Source: Acidobacteriaceae bacterium (GTDB lineage: Bacteria > Acidobacteriota > Terriglobia > Terriglobales > Acidobacteriaceae). From it: a DNA stretch of 47,878 bases. Position 1 is the stretch's first letter, and each line of letters begins with the position of its first letter. The stretch covers positions 1 through 47,878 of the forward strand of contig PLSM01000087.1 in NCBI GenBank assembly GCA_003165075.1, written 5' to 3'. A program made the position numbers and the translations under genes. Positions 8,069 to 17,390 of this stretch are shown in pieces. Under the pieces are notes generated by a model. It saw only the letters and a list, made by a program, of their open reading frames with translations. It was not told the DNA's origin and searched no databases.

Positions 8069-9160
8069 TCAATGCTTGAGATCCGCGGCCCCGGGTAGGG
8101 TATGCGCGGCTTCGGCGGAGGCGCATTCCTCCAGGTCGGCGAGCAGAGCGTCTACCCGCTTCAAGTCCGAGTCCCAGGCGAACATGAAGCGGGCAGCGCC
8201 GCCGATGAAGGTGTAAAACTTCCAGCCGCGGGTGCGCAGCCGTTCTAGGATATCGTCGTCGGCGGAGAGAAAGACAGTGTTGGCGTCGACGGGCGAAACC
8301 ACCGTGACATTGGGAATTGCCGCTACGCGGTCAGCAAAATAGGCTGCGCAGCGGTTGGCGTGGACGGCATTGCTAAGCCATGATCCACTCTCAAGCATGC
8401 CCACCCAGGGCGCGGCGAGGAAGCGCATCTTGGACGCGAGCTGGCCAGCCTGCTTGCAGCGATAGTCGAAATCAACGGCCAGTTGCGGATCGAAAAAGAT
8501 GACCGCTTCGCCAACGGCCATGCCGTTTTTTGTGCCGCCGAAACAGAGCACGTCGACGCCGCTCTTCCAACTGAGGTCCGCCGGGGAACAGCCGAGACTG
8601 GCGCAGGCATTGGCGAAGCGGGCGCCATCCATGTGGAGGGAAAGGCCGTGCGCCTTGCAGGCGGCGGAGATGGCTTGGACTTCGTCGACGGTGTAGACAC
8701 GGCCGGTCTCAGTGGGTTCGGTGATGGTGACGACGCGGGGCTTGGGATAGTGGATGTCCTGGCGCTTGGTGGCCAGCTCGTGAATGGAATCGGGAGTGAG
8801 CTTGCCATCCACGCCCTGCGCCACGAGCAACTTCGATCCGTTGGAAAAGAACTCAGGCGCGCCGCATTCATCGGTTTCAACGTGGGAGGAGTCGCAGCAA
8901 ATCACGCTGTGATAGGACTGGCAAAGCGCCGCCAAAGCCAGCGAGTTGGCGGCGGTGCCATTGAAGACGAAGAAGAGTTCGCAACTGGTCTCAAAAAGCT
9001 CGCGAAAGGCATTGGCAGCGCGGGCGGTCCACAGATCGTCGCCGTAGGCTGAGGCATGACCGCGGTTTGCAGTTTGCATGGCGGTCCATGCATCGGGACA
9101 GATGCCGGCGTAATTGTCGCTGGCAAACTGTTGCGCAAGGTCTTCGTCGTCCGTATTCAT
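8069..9160 (-). CDS. ltaE: Low-specificity threonine aldolase / beta-eliminating lyase
   Basis: A PLP enzyme of 363 residues that would cleave L-threonine or allo-threonine to glycine and acetaldehyde. Seen: FASDNYAG near the start, the SSHVETDECGAPEFF block, Asp178 in MDGARFAN (contact to the PLP ring nitrogen), and the Schiff-base Lys211 in FGGTKNGMAVGEAV. Length agrees with the family. It follows the SDR gene with a 16-base gap and is likely co-transcribed with it. Some members of this fold act on other beta-hydroxy amino acids, so substrate specificity is open. Confidence 0.88.
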   Translation of the reverse strand: MNTDDEDLAQQFASDNYAGICPDAWTAMQTANRGHASAYGDDLWTARAANAFRELFETSCELFFVFNGTAANSLALAALCQSYHSVICCDSSHVETDECGAPEFFSNGSKLLVAQGVDGKLTPDSIHELATKRQDIHYPKPRVVTITEPTETGRVYTVDEVQAISAACKAHGLSLHMDGARFANACASLGCSPADLSWKSGVDVLCFGGTKNGMAVGEAVIFFDPQLAVDFDYRCKQAGQLASKMRFLAAPWVGMLESGSWLSNAVHANRCAAYFADRVAAIPNVTVVSPVDANTVFLSADDDILERLRTRGWKFYTFIGGAARFMFAWDSDLKRVDALLADLEECASAEAAHTLPGAADLKH

Positions 9161-9176
9161 GGTGTGTGGTTCCCTT

Positions 9177-9938
9177 TCAGTGAGTGTCCGTCATAGCCGA
9201 GTTGAGGCCGTTGAAGATGGCGTCGTAGCGGCCGTTCTCGGCGGCAAAGCGCAGGCCCTTGACGTTCTCAACACAGATTTCAGCGGGTGTGGGCTGGGTT
9301 TTGAGAATCGCCATCACTTCGGCGATGAAGGCGTCGAGAGGCATGGCACGCGGGTCTTTGGCGCCGTCCATCAAGTCGGTGGCGACGTAGGGCGGAACAA
9401 TTTCCAGCACTTCAATAGCGGTGGCCTTGAGCTGGTAGCGGAGCGACTGGGTGTAGGAGTGGATGGCGGCCTTGGTGGCGCAATAAGTGGGCGTCAAGGC
9501 GAGAGGAACAAACGCCAAGCCCGACGACACGTTAATGATGGTGGAACGGGGCTGTCGCCGGAGTTGGGGCAACAGGGCCGCGGTGAGACGGATGGGACCG
9601 AGCAGGTTGGTGGCGACGATGGCCTCAGCGTCAAGTAGGCCTTCGGGCTGAGCGAGGAGCTTCTCAGCGCGCATGATGCCGGCATTGTTGATGAGGACGT
9701 TGAGGGTGGGGAAAGCACCAGCTACCTCGGTGGCGAAAGCGCGGATGGCCGTGGGACTTTCGACATCGAGCAGCAGGGATTTCATGCCCGGATTGGCGGC
9801 GGTGGTGTCGCGGAGCACCTGGAGGCGGCGGCCGGCGATGACGACCTGGTTGCCGAGGGCGCAGAGAACTTCTGCGAGACCCCGGCCGATGCCGGAGCCT
9901 CCGCCGGTGACGAGGATTGTGTTGCCGGTGAGATTCAT
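9177..9938 (-). CDS. SDR-family oxidoreductase, DltE-like
   Basis: 253-residue classical SDR. Motifs: TGGGSGIGRGLAE cofactor loop, IAGRR after the second strand (suggests NADP(H), inferred), NNAGIM, catalytic Ser in INVSSGLA, and YCATKAA with Tyr and Lys. The pattern resembles the cytoplasmic DltE-like branch, whose substrates are mostly unknown. ATG at 9938 is preferred over an upstream TTG because GAGG lies 11 bases before it. It is first gene of a pair with the threonine aldolase, which hints at a shared role in hydroxy-amino-acid or aldehyde metabolism (inference). Confidence 0.83.
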   Translation of the reverse strand: MNLTGNTILVTGGGSGIGRGLAEVLCALGNQVVIAGRRLQVLRDTTAANPGMKSLLLDVESPTAIRAFATEVAGAFPTLNVLINNAGIMRAEKLLAQPEGLLDAEAIVATNLLGPIRLTAALLPQLRRQPRSTIINVSSGLAFVPLALTPTYCATKAAIHSYTQSLRYQLKATAIEVLEIVPPYVATDLMDGAKDPRAMPLDAFIAEVMAILKTQPTPAEICVENVKGLRFAAENGRYDAIFNGLNSAMTDTH

Positions 9939-10404
9939 GACGATCAATGCCTCAAAGATGAATGATAAACGCTGTGCGGGTGTGGAGCGATTGACCGGAA
10001 GGCGTTAGGCGGCTATAGTACGGCTATGCGCTTTCACCTGAGGCCGGCGGCTTGTCGTGCGTGTTGCAGCACGCTGTGCCGGTCTTGTAGGTGAGCTGAC
10101 TTAAGCTCGATCGATTCCTAGAAGGCCGCGTTTCAGCTACTTCGCTGACGCGGCCTTTCTGTTTCCGGCGCCAGGCGCACACAAGAGACAAGCTTTGTAT
10201 TTGCAGATTCAATGAACCTTCTTCCTCTCCATTCGCGGCTCCGCACTTCCGCCCCCCGGCGGACCCGGTGTTGTTGTAGCCGCTGACCTCATTCCCATTT
10301 CATCGCGCGCGCAGACGAGTCCATAAGGGTTCCCCTTTCGAGCACGCGCATTTCCCCAAGCCTGACACTTCAGGCAACCAATCAACCGATATTCAGGAGG
10401 CCCT
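9939..10404. other. Divergent intergenic region and long receptor leader
   Basis: About 465 bases between the SDR and the TonB-dependent receptor. The middle holds a strong hairpin (10122-10157). No open frame here has protein-like features. AGGAGG immediately before 10405 is the receptor's ribosome site. The promoters of both flanking genes must lie here, but none is clear by eye. Confidence 0.4.
10122..10157 (+). terminator. Strong hairpin in receptor leader (terminator or attenuator)
   Basis: A perfect ten-base stem pairs AAGGCCGCGT (10122-10131) with ACGCGGCCTT (10148-10157). Inside it, CAGC (10134-10137) pairs with GCTG (10144-10147) around a six-base loop. A weak T-rich run follows. 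It lies about 250 bases upstream of the receptor GTG, with no plus-strand gene before it, so it may end a short leader RNA rather than a coding transcript. Confidence 0.5.
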
Positions 10405-13400
10405 GTGACACTGAAACAAAAGCCGTATCTCTTTCTCATCCTCTTGCTGGTGGGCGGAGTGCCCTCAGCTTACGCACAGATTGTAGGCGGAACCATCAGC
10501 GGCACGGTGAAGGACACGACCGGCGCGGCGTTGTCGGGCGCAACCGTGACCGTGCGCCAGATCGAGACGGGCGCAACACGCACACTGACCACGGGCAGCG
10601 ATGGGCGATTCTACGCGCCATCAGTTCCGGTGGGCGACTATTCGATTTCAGTGGCGCTGGCGAGTTTTGAGACCGAGCATCGCGGAGGCATTTCACTGAC
10701 GGTGGCGCAGAGCCTGCAACTGGCATTCGTGCTCAGCGTCGAAAAGGTGCAACAGGAAGTGGTGGTAAACGCCGAGCCAGTGAGCGTGAATACCACCACG
10801 CAACAAACGTCGGGGTTGATCGACGAACGGCAGGTGAAAGAGCTGCCGCTGAACGGACGGAGCTACGATGAACTGTTGACGCTGAACCCGGCCACGGTGA
10901 GCTACACGAGTGAGCGTTCCGGCGGCATCGGGACTTCAAACTCATCGGTGGGCAATATGTTCGCCATCGGCGGCCGTCGCCCGCAGGACAACCTGTTTCT
11001 GCTGAACGGCATTGAATACACCGGAGCGTCGCTGATTAACGTGACGCCGGGGGGAACCAGCGGGCAACTTCTGGGCGTGGACGCAGTGCGCGAGTTCAAC
11101 GTGGCCAGCGACACCTACGGCGCGAGCTATGGCAAACGCGATGGCGCGCAAGTGAGCATTGTGACCACTTCGGGAACCAACCTGCTGCACGGCTCGGCCT
11201 TTGAGTTTCTGCGCAACAGCGCGCTGGATGCGAGGAATTACTTCGACCAGGGATCGATACCTGAATTTCAGCGCAACCAGTTTGGCGGGTCACTGGGCGG
11301 TCCGATCAAGCGCGACAAACTGTTTCTGTTTGGCAACTACGAGGGCTTTCGCCAGAACTGGGGATTGAGCGCGGTAACCCTGGTTCCGGATACTCAGGCG
11401 CGGCTGGGCTATCTGCCGAACTCGTCCGGAACAGAGCAATATGTGGGCGTCAATGCCGCAGTGCAGCCGTTGCTGGCCCTGTGGCCGGTGCAGAACGGGC
11501 CGGAGCTGGGCAACGGGATCGGAGAGGCATTCAGCCATCCCAAACAGATCATTCGTGAAGACTTCGGCACCACACGGTTTGACTACAACCTGGGCAGCAA
11601 GGACCTGCTGTTCGCGGTGTATACGGTAGACGACAGCAGCGCCAACACGCCCTCGCAGAATCCGCTGAGCCTGATCGACGAGAGCCTGCGGGAGCAGGTG
11701 ACGAGTATCCAGGAGCAGCACGTGTTTTCGCCGTCGTTGTTGAACACGGCGCGGTTCGGCTATTCGCGCGCCAGTTATTTCTTCACCGGGTATACGCCTG
11801 TGGACCTGGCGGGCTGGGTCACGAGCGAACCGATCGGGGCCATCGTGATCAGCGGCAGCACGGCATCCAACGGGGCATCGGCGATTACGCTGGCGGGCAC
11901 CAACGTGGGCAGCAACAACTTGACGGCGCGCAACCTGTTTACGTGGGACGATCACATCTACTGGTCGCGCGGCCGGCACCAGGTGGAGGCGGGCGTCTGG
12001 CTGCAGCGCATTCAGTCCAATGACCTGCTGGCACAGGACCAGTATGGACAGGCTTCGTTCAGCACGCTCGAGTCGTTCCTGCAGGGCACGGTGAAGACCT
12101 TTACCGTGGTTCCGTCGCCTACCGAACTGGGCTGGCGCTCGCTGGAGGGCGCGGCATTCATTGAGGACACGGTGAAGCTGACGCCGCGGCTGGAGTTACT
12201 CGCGGGATTCCGCTCCGAATCGACCAACGGATGGAACGAAGCGCAGGGACGGGCATCGAACTACATCGTTACCGATGGAGTGCTGCAGACACAGCCGCGT
12301 ATCGGCGGGTCAGCGCTGACAAAGAACAACGCCGTCTGGCTGCCGGAGCCGCGGGTGGGCTTTGCCTGGGACGTGTGGGGGAATGGAAAGACCGCGGTGC
12401 GAGGCGGCTTCGGCATCCATCATGGGCTGCTGGATACGCTGGACTACCGCCTGGACCAGACCGCACCTTTCAACACTGCCGAGTCAATCAAGAATATTGC
12501 GGTCTCAAACCTGATCATCACGCCGGGAACACCGGCGCCGGCGGGCTCGCTGATATCTCCGAGCAACGTGCAGCCGGATATTGCCACGCCCGCAGTGTTG
12601 AGTTGGACGCTGCGCGTGGAGCAGGAGATTTCGCCGCGAACTTCAATCACGGTGGGGTATGTGGGATCGCACAGTTATCACCAGATCCTCTCGGAAGACA
12701 TGAATGAGCCGGTACCGCAAGTGCTGGCGGATGGAACGGTCTACTATCCCAGCGGAGCGCAGAATGCGAACCCAGAGTTGGCAAATTCCACTTCATGGGT
12801 ATCGCAGGGCGTGGGCCTTTACAACGCATTGGAAGTGGACGTGCGCCGCTCATTTGGGAACGGGCTGCAGTTTCGCGGCAACTACACCTATGCCAAGAAC
12901 CTTGACGATGGTTCGGCGTGGAACACGAGCGTAAGCGGGAACACGCCTGCGTTTGTCGAGTTTCCGCTGAACCCCAAACTAGACTGGGGACCGGCGGCCA
13001 CGGATGTGCGGGAAATGGCATCAGTCAACGCGAGTTATGAGCTGCCGTTCGGACCGCACCGGCACTTCCTTAACCATGCTTCCGCGCCAGTGAATGTGGT
13101 GGCCAGCGGGTGGACGGCAAGCGCCATCGTGACGGCGCAATCGGGCTTTCCCTTTTCGCCGCAACTGGGATACAACCCAACCGGCAACGGCGATACGCGC
13201 AACCCGGTGAGGCCGAATTGGAATCCGAACTTCAGCGGGAGCTTGTATCCGCGCACGGCGAACGAATACTTCAACCCGGAGGCGTTTCTTCCGCCGGCGA
13301 AGGGGACCTATGGGAATGTTTCACGGGATGCGCTGACCGGTCCGGGGCTGTCGGAGCTGGACTTTTCGGGGACGAAGAACTCACATTTTACGGAGCGGGT

Positions 13401-13575
13401 AGGGTTGCAGTTCCGCGCCGAGTTCTTCAACATCCTCAACCACACCAACTTCCTGACGCCCAACGAGGTGGTGTATACCTCGGCGACGTCGGGGATTTCG
13501 CCCACTGCGGGCGTGGTGACCGCGACTTCGACGACGACACGGCAGATTCAGTTCGGGGCCAAGTTGTTGTTTTGA
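10405..13575 (+). CDS. TonB-dependent outer-membrane receptor, Oar-like with carboxypeptidase-regulatory domain
   Basis: 1056 residues. Order: signal peptide (cleavage after AYA, about residue 24), a carboxypeptidase-regulatory-like beta-sandwich (about 30-115, beginning GGTISGTVKDTTGAALSGA), a plug domain (about 125-250, with LPLNGRSYDELL and GGRRPQDNLFLLNG), then a long beta-barrel ending in Phe (QFGAKLLF), the outer-membrane assembly signal. This receptor type is greatly expanded in Acidobacteriota and usually imports oligosaccharides or other large nutrients using TonB energy. The GTG start follows AGGAGG. Neighbouring glycosidases and the OPT transporter fit a nutrient-uptake role, but the ligand is unknown. 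Confidence 0.9.
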   Translation: MTLKQKPYLFLILLLVGGVPSAYAQIVGGTISGTVKDTTGAALSGATVTVRQIETGATRTLTTGSDGRFYAPSVPVGDYSISVALASFETEHRGGISLTVAQSLQLAFVLSVEKVQQEVVVNAEPVSVNTTTQQTSGLIDERQVKELPLNGRSYDELLTLNPATVSYTSERSGGIGTSNSSVGNMFAIGGRRPQDNLFLLNGIEYTGASLINVTPGGTSGQLLGVDAVREFNVASDTYGASYGKRDGAQVSIVTTSGTNLLHGSAFEFLRNSALDARNYFDQGSIPEFQRNQFGGSLGGPIKRDKLFLFGNYEGFRQNWGLSAVTLVPDTQARLGYLPNSSGTEQYVGVNAAVQPLLALWPVQNGPELGNGIGEAFSHPKQIIREDFGTTRFDYNLGSKDLLFAVYTVDDSSANTPSQNPLSLIDESLREQVTSIQEQHVFSPSLLNTARFGYSRASYFFTGYTPVDLAGWVTSEPIGAIVISGSTASNGASAITLAGTNVGSNNLTARNLFTWDDHIYWSRGRHQVEAGVWLQRIQSNDLLAQDQYGQASFSTLESFLQGTVKTFTVVPSPTELGWRSLEGAAFIEDTVKLTPRLELLAGFRSESTNGWNEAQGRASNYIVTDGVLQTQPRIGGSALTKNNAVWLPEPRVGFAWDVWGNGKTAVRGGFGIHHGLLDTLDYRLDQTAPFNTAESIKNIAVSNLIITPGTPAPAGSLISPSNVQPDIATPAVLSWTLRVEQEISPRTSITVGYVGSHSYHQILSEDMNEPVPQVLADGTVYYPSGAQNANPELANSTSWVSQGVGLYNALEVDVRRSFGNGLQFRGNYTYAKNLDDGSAWNTSVSGNTPAFVEFPLNPKLDWGPAATDVREMASVNASYELPFGPHRHFLNHASAPVNVVASGWTASAIVTAQSGFPFSPQLGYNPTGNGDTRNPVRPNWNPNFSGSLYPRTANEYFNPEAFLPPAKGTYGNVSRDALTGPGLSELDFSGTKNSHFTERVGLQFRAEFFNILNHTNFLTPNEVVYTSATSGISPTAGVVTATSTTTRQIQFGAKLLF

Positions 13576-13649
13576 GGCGAGTGGTTACCCCGGTGTGAAT
13601 CACAAGACGACTCAAGGATGGGGGCATCCGCATGTTGCTTTAGATGGAT

Positions 13650-13689
13650 TGTGGAATCCCAGGTCCCAAAATCGGGACCTGGGCCACCC
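13650..13689 (-). repeat. Palindromic repeat, copy 1 (bidirectional hairpin)
   Basis: A 40-nt element between two convergent genes. CCCAGGTCCC (13658-13667) pairs with GGGACCTGGG (13674-13683) around the six-base loop AAAATC. It is 35/40 identical to the element at 45151-45190 when compared by eye, including a compensated pair next to the loop. Here it could act as a terminator for the receptor and the GH29-like gene. Confidence 0.75.
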
Positions 13690-13715
13690 GATGTTTCAGA
13701 TGCGGCGCCCGGGGA

Positions 13716-14762
13716 TCAGGCCAGGCGGCTTCTGACTTCGGCGAGGAGGGCGAGGGATTGCGGGCTGAGCTGGCTGGTGCGGTCGATGTCGATGTTGAAG
13801 GTGACCGGGACGCGGCACTTATTGCAGGTGCGCACGTAATCGGTGACCGGATCGAGCTGGAAACGCGGAGGCGCGAGCGGAGTCTTCACGCGGCCGTGGA
13901 GCCACTCGGGATTGTCCAGGCAGACCCAGCGATGGCCCTGTAGATGATCGAGGGTGAATTGGGTTGATGGGACGCCGACCAGATCATTGGCTTCTCCGCC
14001 TTCGTAGTCCTGATGGGTGGAGTAGATGTAATGAGTCAACATGCCGGAGCTGAGTGAAACCAGCCGCTCCGGATAGCCGGTTTTTGCGGCCGCGGTCCAC
14101 TCTTCCCAGGGGAACTGAAAGCCGTGGAGGTCGGTGGTTACCGAGTTGTAAGTGCCCCGTGGATCGAGCGAGAAGCAACTATCAAACCACCAGCCTTCGA
14201 CCTTGGAACCGTAACGCGCGCCTAACTCGCGGAGAATACCGAGTAAGTTCGAGGCTAACTTCGACTTATCCGAGGCATGATAGCCGACGGCATGTTCCCA
14301 TGCCGGGTCATCGCCACTGTTGCAGGAGTGGTTGTAATAGAGGATCAGATGCAAGCCACGCGCACGGCAGGCATCAGCTAAATCGCCGAGCATGTCGCGC
14401 TTTGTGGTGCGTCCGGGGGCGATACGGTCGATGGCCGCCGAAGGCGCGGGAAGCATTTGCAGCGCGTGGGCCGAGGTGAAGATGACATATTGCGCGCCCG
14501 CGGCAGCAACCTGGTCTACATAACGGGTGACGTCGAAGCGCGACACCGCTTCATCAAAAGGCACCCAGTCATCGGCACCGACGGGCTGGGACTGGGCGGT
14601 CCAATGAGTGGAGACGCCGAAACGGCAGGCGGCGAACCAACTGGTGTCGGCTTGATGATAGACGTCGGCGAAGGCAGGTCGCCCAGCGGCTGCGAGTGCG
14701 GCGCTGGCGGCGATTGCCTTGAGGACTTCGCGCCGGGTCAATGCAAGGGCATTTCTCGTCAC
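13716..14762 (-). CDS. Tat-exported GH29-like (alpha-L-fucosidase-type) hydrolase
   Basis: 348 residues. The N terminus is a twin-arginine signal (LTRREVLKAIAAS then an Ala-rich core, cleavage near AFA), so the protein should be exported folded. The body is a TIM barrel like GH29: WFAACRFGVSTHWTAQ near the start, TSAHALQML where fucosidases have the conserved His region, and the probable nucleophile Asp194 in GWWFDSCF. It is shorter than classical fucosidases and lacks an obvious C-terminal beta-sandwich, so substrate is uncertain. GTG at 14762 has AGGAG seven bases upstream. It lies 33 bases after the OPT transporter gene, likely in one operon. Confidence 0.75.
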   Translation of the reverse strand: MTRNALALTRREVLKAIAASAALAAAGRPAFADVYHQADTSWFAACRFGVSTHWTAQSQPVGADDWVPFDEAVSRFDVTRYVDQVAAAGAQYVIFTSAHALQMLPAPSAAIDRIAPGRTTKRDMLGDLADACRARGLHLILYYNHSCNSGDDPAWEHAVGYHASDKSKLASNLLGILRELGARYGSKVEGWWFDSCFSLDPRGTYNSVTTDLHGFQFPWEEWTAAAKTGYPERLVSLSSGMLTHYIYSTHQDYEGGEANDLVGVPSTQFTLDHLQGHRWVCLDNPEWLHGRVKTPLAPPRFQLDPVTDYVRTCNKCRVPVTFNIDIDRTSQLSPQSLALLAEVRSRLA

Positions 14763-14795
14763 GGCTTGTCTCCTAGTGGTTAATGCCCTGCCGAG

Positions 14796-16970
14796 TTACT
14801 TCTTCAACGGCTTGCGGGCGAAGTAATAGAGCGAAAAGGCCAGCGCGGCGAAGGCCAGGACAGAAACCCAGTCGTGGTAGAAGAGGGTGCTAGGAAAGGC
14901 GATGGGGTTGTCCTTGTTCCACGTGGTTTCGTAGAACTTGAAGGCCACTCCCAGCAGACCCATGATGCCGCCGGCGGCGATGAGTCCGGATGCATACAGC
15001 GAGCCGGGCGATACGTCGCCTTCCTCGACGCCGCCGGCTTTCTTTACGGCCGCGTCCACCAGCCAACGCACGACGCCGCCGGTAAAAATGGCCAGCGTCG
15101 TGCCGATGGACAGATAGGCGCCCACGGCAAACGAGAGTGAGCGGACGCCAAGCAACTCAACGCCGATCACCAGGAACACGCCCAGCATCACCAGTCCCCA
15201 GGGCAGCTTGCGTGTCAGGATGCCGTTAATAACCGTAGCCATCAAACGGGCCTGGGGCGCCGCGGCCTTCTCGCTGCCGATGCCGGGGATCCACTGCACC
15301 TCAATACGGCCGGTGGCCGGCGAGTAGAGGTATTTGCCGTCGGCCAGCTCCGAGGAGCCAAGCGCATTCAGCACCACGTATTCGCTCTTGTGGTGGAGCG
15401 CGGAGGTGTTGGGCCCTTTTACTGTGAACTGATCCATTAACCCGTGCGGGTTCTGCTGGACGGCCACTCCCGGATGCGACGCATTGATGTCCCAGGCCCT
15501 GGGCGCTTCCCGGAACTCCTGCAATCCCTGGTTCATCAGGTTCAGCGTGACGCCGATGGCGACTGTGGAAACGGTGATTCCAATGAGGAACGCGAAGCGC
15601 TGCTTGATGGGTGTGGCTCCCATCAGGTAGCCGGTCTTGAGGTCCTGCGAAGTGTCGCCTGCTTCAGCCGATGCGATGCAGACCACGCCGCCGATGGTGA
15701 TGGCCAGGGCGCCGAAGGCCGGCGCGGTCCATCCGCTGACCAGGAAGATTGCCGAGGTGGCCATGAGGGTAGCGATGGTCATGCCCGAAATTGGATTCGC
15801 GGAACTACCGATGAGGCCGACGATGCGCGAGCTGACGGTGACAAAGAGAAAGCCGAAGATCACTACGAGAAGGGCTGCGCCGAGGTTGGCCAAAATGCCC
15901 ACCTGCGCGCCGGGTACCGGCTTGAAGTAAAGAAACAGGAACATCAGAACGATGAGAACAATCGAGCCGACGACGGCGAAGCCCATGGAAAGGTCATGCT
16001 CCGTTCGCAAGGGAGCGGCGCCCTGTGCCGCGCCTGTGCCGCGCATGTTCCTGAATCCGGAACGCAGAGCGCCGATGATGGTCGGCAGCGTTTTGAACAG
16101 GGTGATGAGCCCGGCGGCGGCAACTGCTCCGGCGCCCATGGGTCGGATGTAGGTGGACCAGAGATCGCTCGGTCCCATCTGTGCGATTGGCACCGTGCCG
16201 GGGTAAATAGGCGTGGCCAGGTTCTTGCCAAAGAAGTAGAGCAGCGGCATGAGCACCAGCCAGGAGAAGACTCCGCCGGCAAAGATGATACCCGCCGTCT
16301 TGGGCCCGATGATGTAGCCCACGCCGAGGTATTCGCTGGTGGCGTCGGCCTTGATGGAGGCGCCCTTGAGCACGTGATCGGGACCGAAGTCAGGCCGATA
16401 CTCCGGCGTACCCGGCCATGCGCCCAGCAGGTTCTCGTTCTGGAATGCCGCATAGAGCGCGCCCAGGCCAAGGCCAAAAAAGACGCGGCTGGCGGTGGAA
16501 CCTCCACTGGCGCCCGCCTTGATGACGTCGGCGCAGGCTGTGCCCTCGGGATATTGCAGCACCCCGTGTTCTTCAACGATTAAAGGCCGCCGCAAAGGGA
16601 CCATGAAGAGGACGCCCAGGAAACCGCCGATCAGCGCCAGCATGAAGATTCTGAAGTATTCCAGGTCGAAGCCGAGGAAGATCAGAGCCGGCAAGGTGAA
16701 GATGACTCCCGCGGCAATCGACTGGCCGGCATTACCGCAAGTCTGCACAATGATGGTTTCAAGCACCGAAGGGCGGCCCTTGTGACGCAGGAGGCTAATG
16801 GAGATAACCGCGATCGGAATGGATGCGGCCACTGTGAGGCCGGCCTTCAGACCGACATAGACGGTGACCCCGCCAAAGATGATGCCGAAGACTGAGCCCA
16901 GCAATACAGCGCGGAACGTAAACTCCGGGCGGTCCTCTCCGGCTGCAACAAAAGGTTGGAAGTCGGGCAC
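14796..16970 (-). CDS. OPT-family oligopeptide transporter
   Basis: A polytopic inner-membrane protein of 724 residues with well over ten predicted helices. Recognisable OPT blocks are GGVTVYVGLKAGLTVAASIP, CGNAGQSIAAGVIFTLPA, QYPEGTACADVIKAG, GAFGALAITIGG-like segments and IASAEAGDTSQDLKTGYLMGATP. Bacterial members take up small peptides, probably with protons. GTG at 16970 is chosen because GGAGG sits seven bases upstream; the open frame extends to 17075 but that extension is not hydrophobic and lacks a ribosome site. It heads an apparent operon with the Tat-exported GH29-like enzyme. Confidence 0.9.
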   Translation of the reverse strand: MPDFQPFVAAGEDRPEFTFRAVLLGSVFGIIFGGVTVYVGLKAGLTVAASIPIAVISISLLRHKGRPSVLETIIVQTCGNAGQSIAAGVIFTLPALIFLGFDLEYFRIFMLALIGGFLGVLFMVPLRRPLIVEEHGVLQYPEGTACADVIKAGASGGSTASRVFFGLGLGALYAAFQNENLLGAWPGTPEYRPDFGPDHVLKGASIKADATSEYLGVGYIIGPKTAGIIFAGGVFSWLVLMPLLYFFGKNLATPIYPGTVPIAQMGPSDLWSTYIRPMGAGAVAAAGLITLFKTLPTIIGALRSGFRNMRGTGAAQGAAPLRTEHDLSMGFAVVGSIVLIVLMFLFLYFKPVPGAQVGILANLGAALLVVIFGFLFVTVSSRIVGLIGSSANPISGMTIATLMATSAIFLVSGWTAPAFGALAITIGGVVCIASAEAGDTSQDLKTGYLMGATPIKQRFAFLIGITVSTVAIGVTLNLMNQGLQEFREAPRAWDINASHPGVAVQQNPHGLMDQFTVKGPNTSALHHKSEYVVLNALGSSELADGKYLYSPATGRIEVQWIPGIGSEKAAAPQARLMATVINGILTRKLPWGLVMLGVFLVIGVELLGVRSLSFAVGAYLSIGTTLAIFTGGVVRWLVDAAVKKAGGVEEGDVSPGSLYASGLIAAGGIMGLLGVAFKFYETTWNKDNPIAFPSTLFYHDWVSVLAFAALAFSLYYFARKPLKK

Positions 16971-17390
16971 GAAAGAGCCTCCATGAATATCAGGCGTTTT
17001 TTGAGCGTTTCGACAATCTGCTTGCCCTTGCCAGTCTCGTGCAACGCGGCCTTCTTTAAGGAAGAAGCCACTCAACGATCGTGGTTTCGGGGTACAGCAA
17101 TTGTAGAACCGCTACAGGATTTTCCCTGAAGGGCGAGTGTACGGCATTGGCCGGGGGGCTGTGTGCTGTGCAATTCTGCGCGGGGCTGCCGCTTCCCCCC
17201 ACCGCAGCGACGAGGACCTGTGACTAGGAGTGGGCAAAGCCACCAATATACCCCGCAAGTAACATGGATGCAGTTGTCTAAGCGCCGAATTCCGTGGACA
17301 AAACCTGCTCGATTATCCCAGAATGCAGAAACATTAGGACGTTCTTGACACCGTCCCGTGGAAGCCTTTCATTCGAAATGAGGAGATGTC
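16971..17390. other. Divergent intergenic region between OPT and protease genes
   Basis: About 420 bases upstream of two oppositely oriented genes. It must hold both promoters. Short frames here have no recognisable protein features. Only the two ribosome sites, GGAGG at 16978-16982 (minus strand) and AGGAG at 17381-17385 (plus strand), are clear. Confidence 0.4.

Noticed and set aside
15444..16583. Long plus-strand open frame (379 codons) opposite the OPT gene
   Set aside because: It is the complement of a clear transporter; its composition is His/Asp/Gly-rich without domains, typical of an antisense frame in GC-rich DNA.
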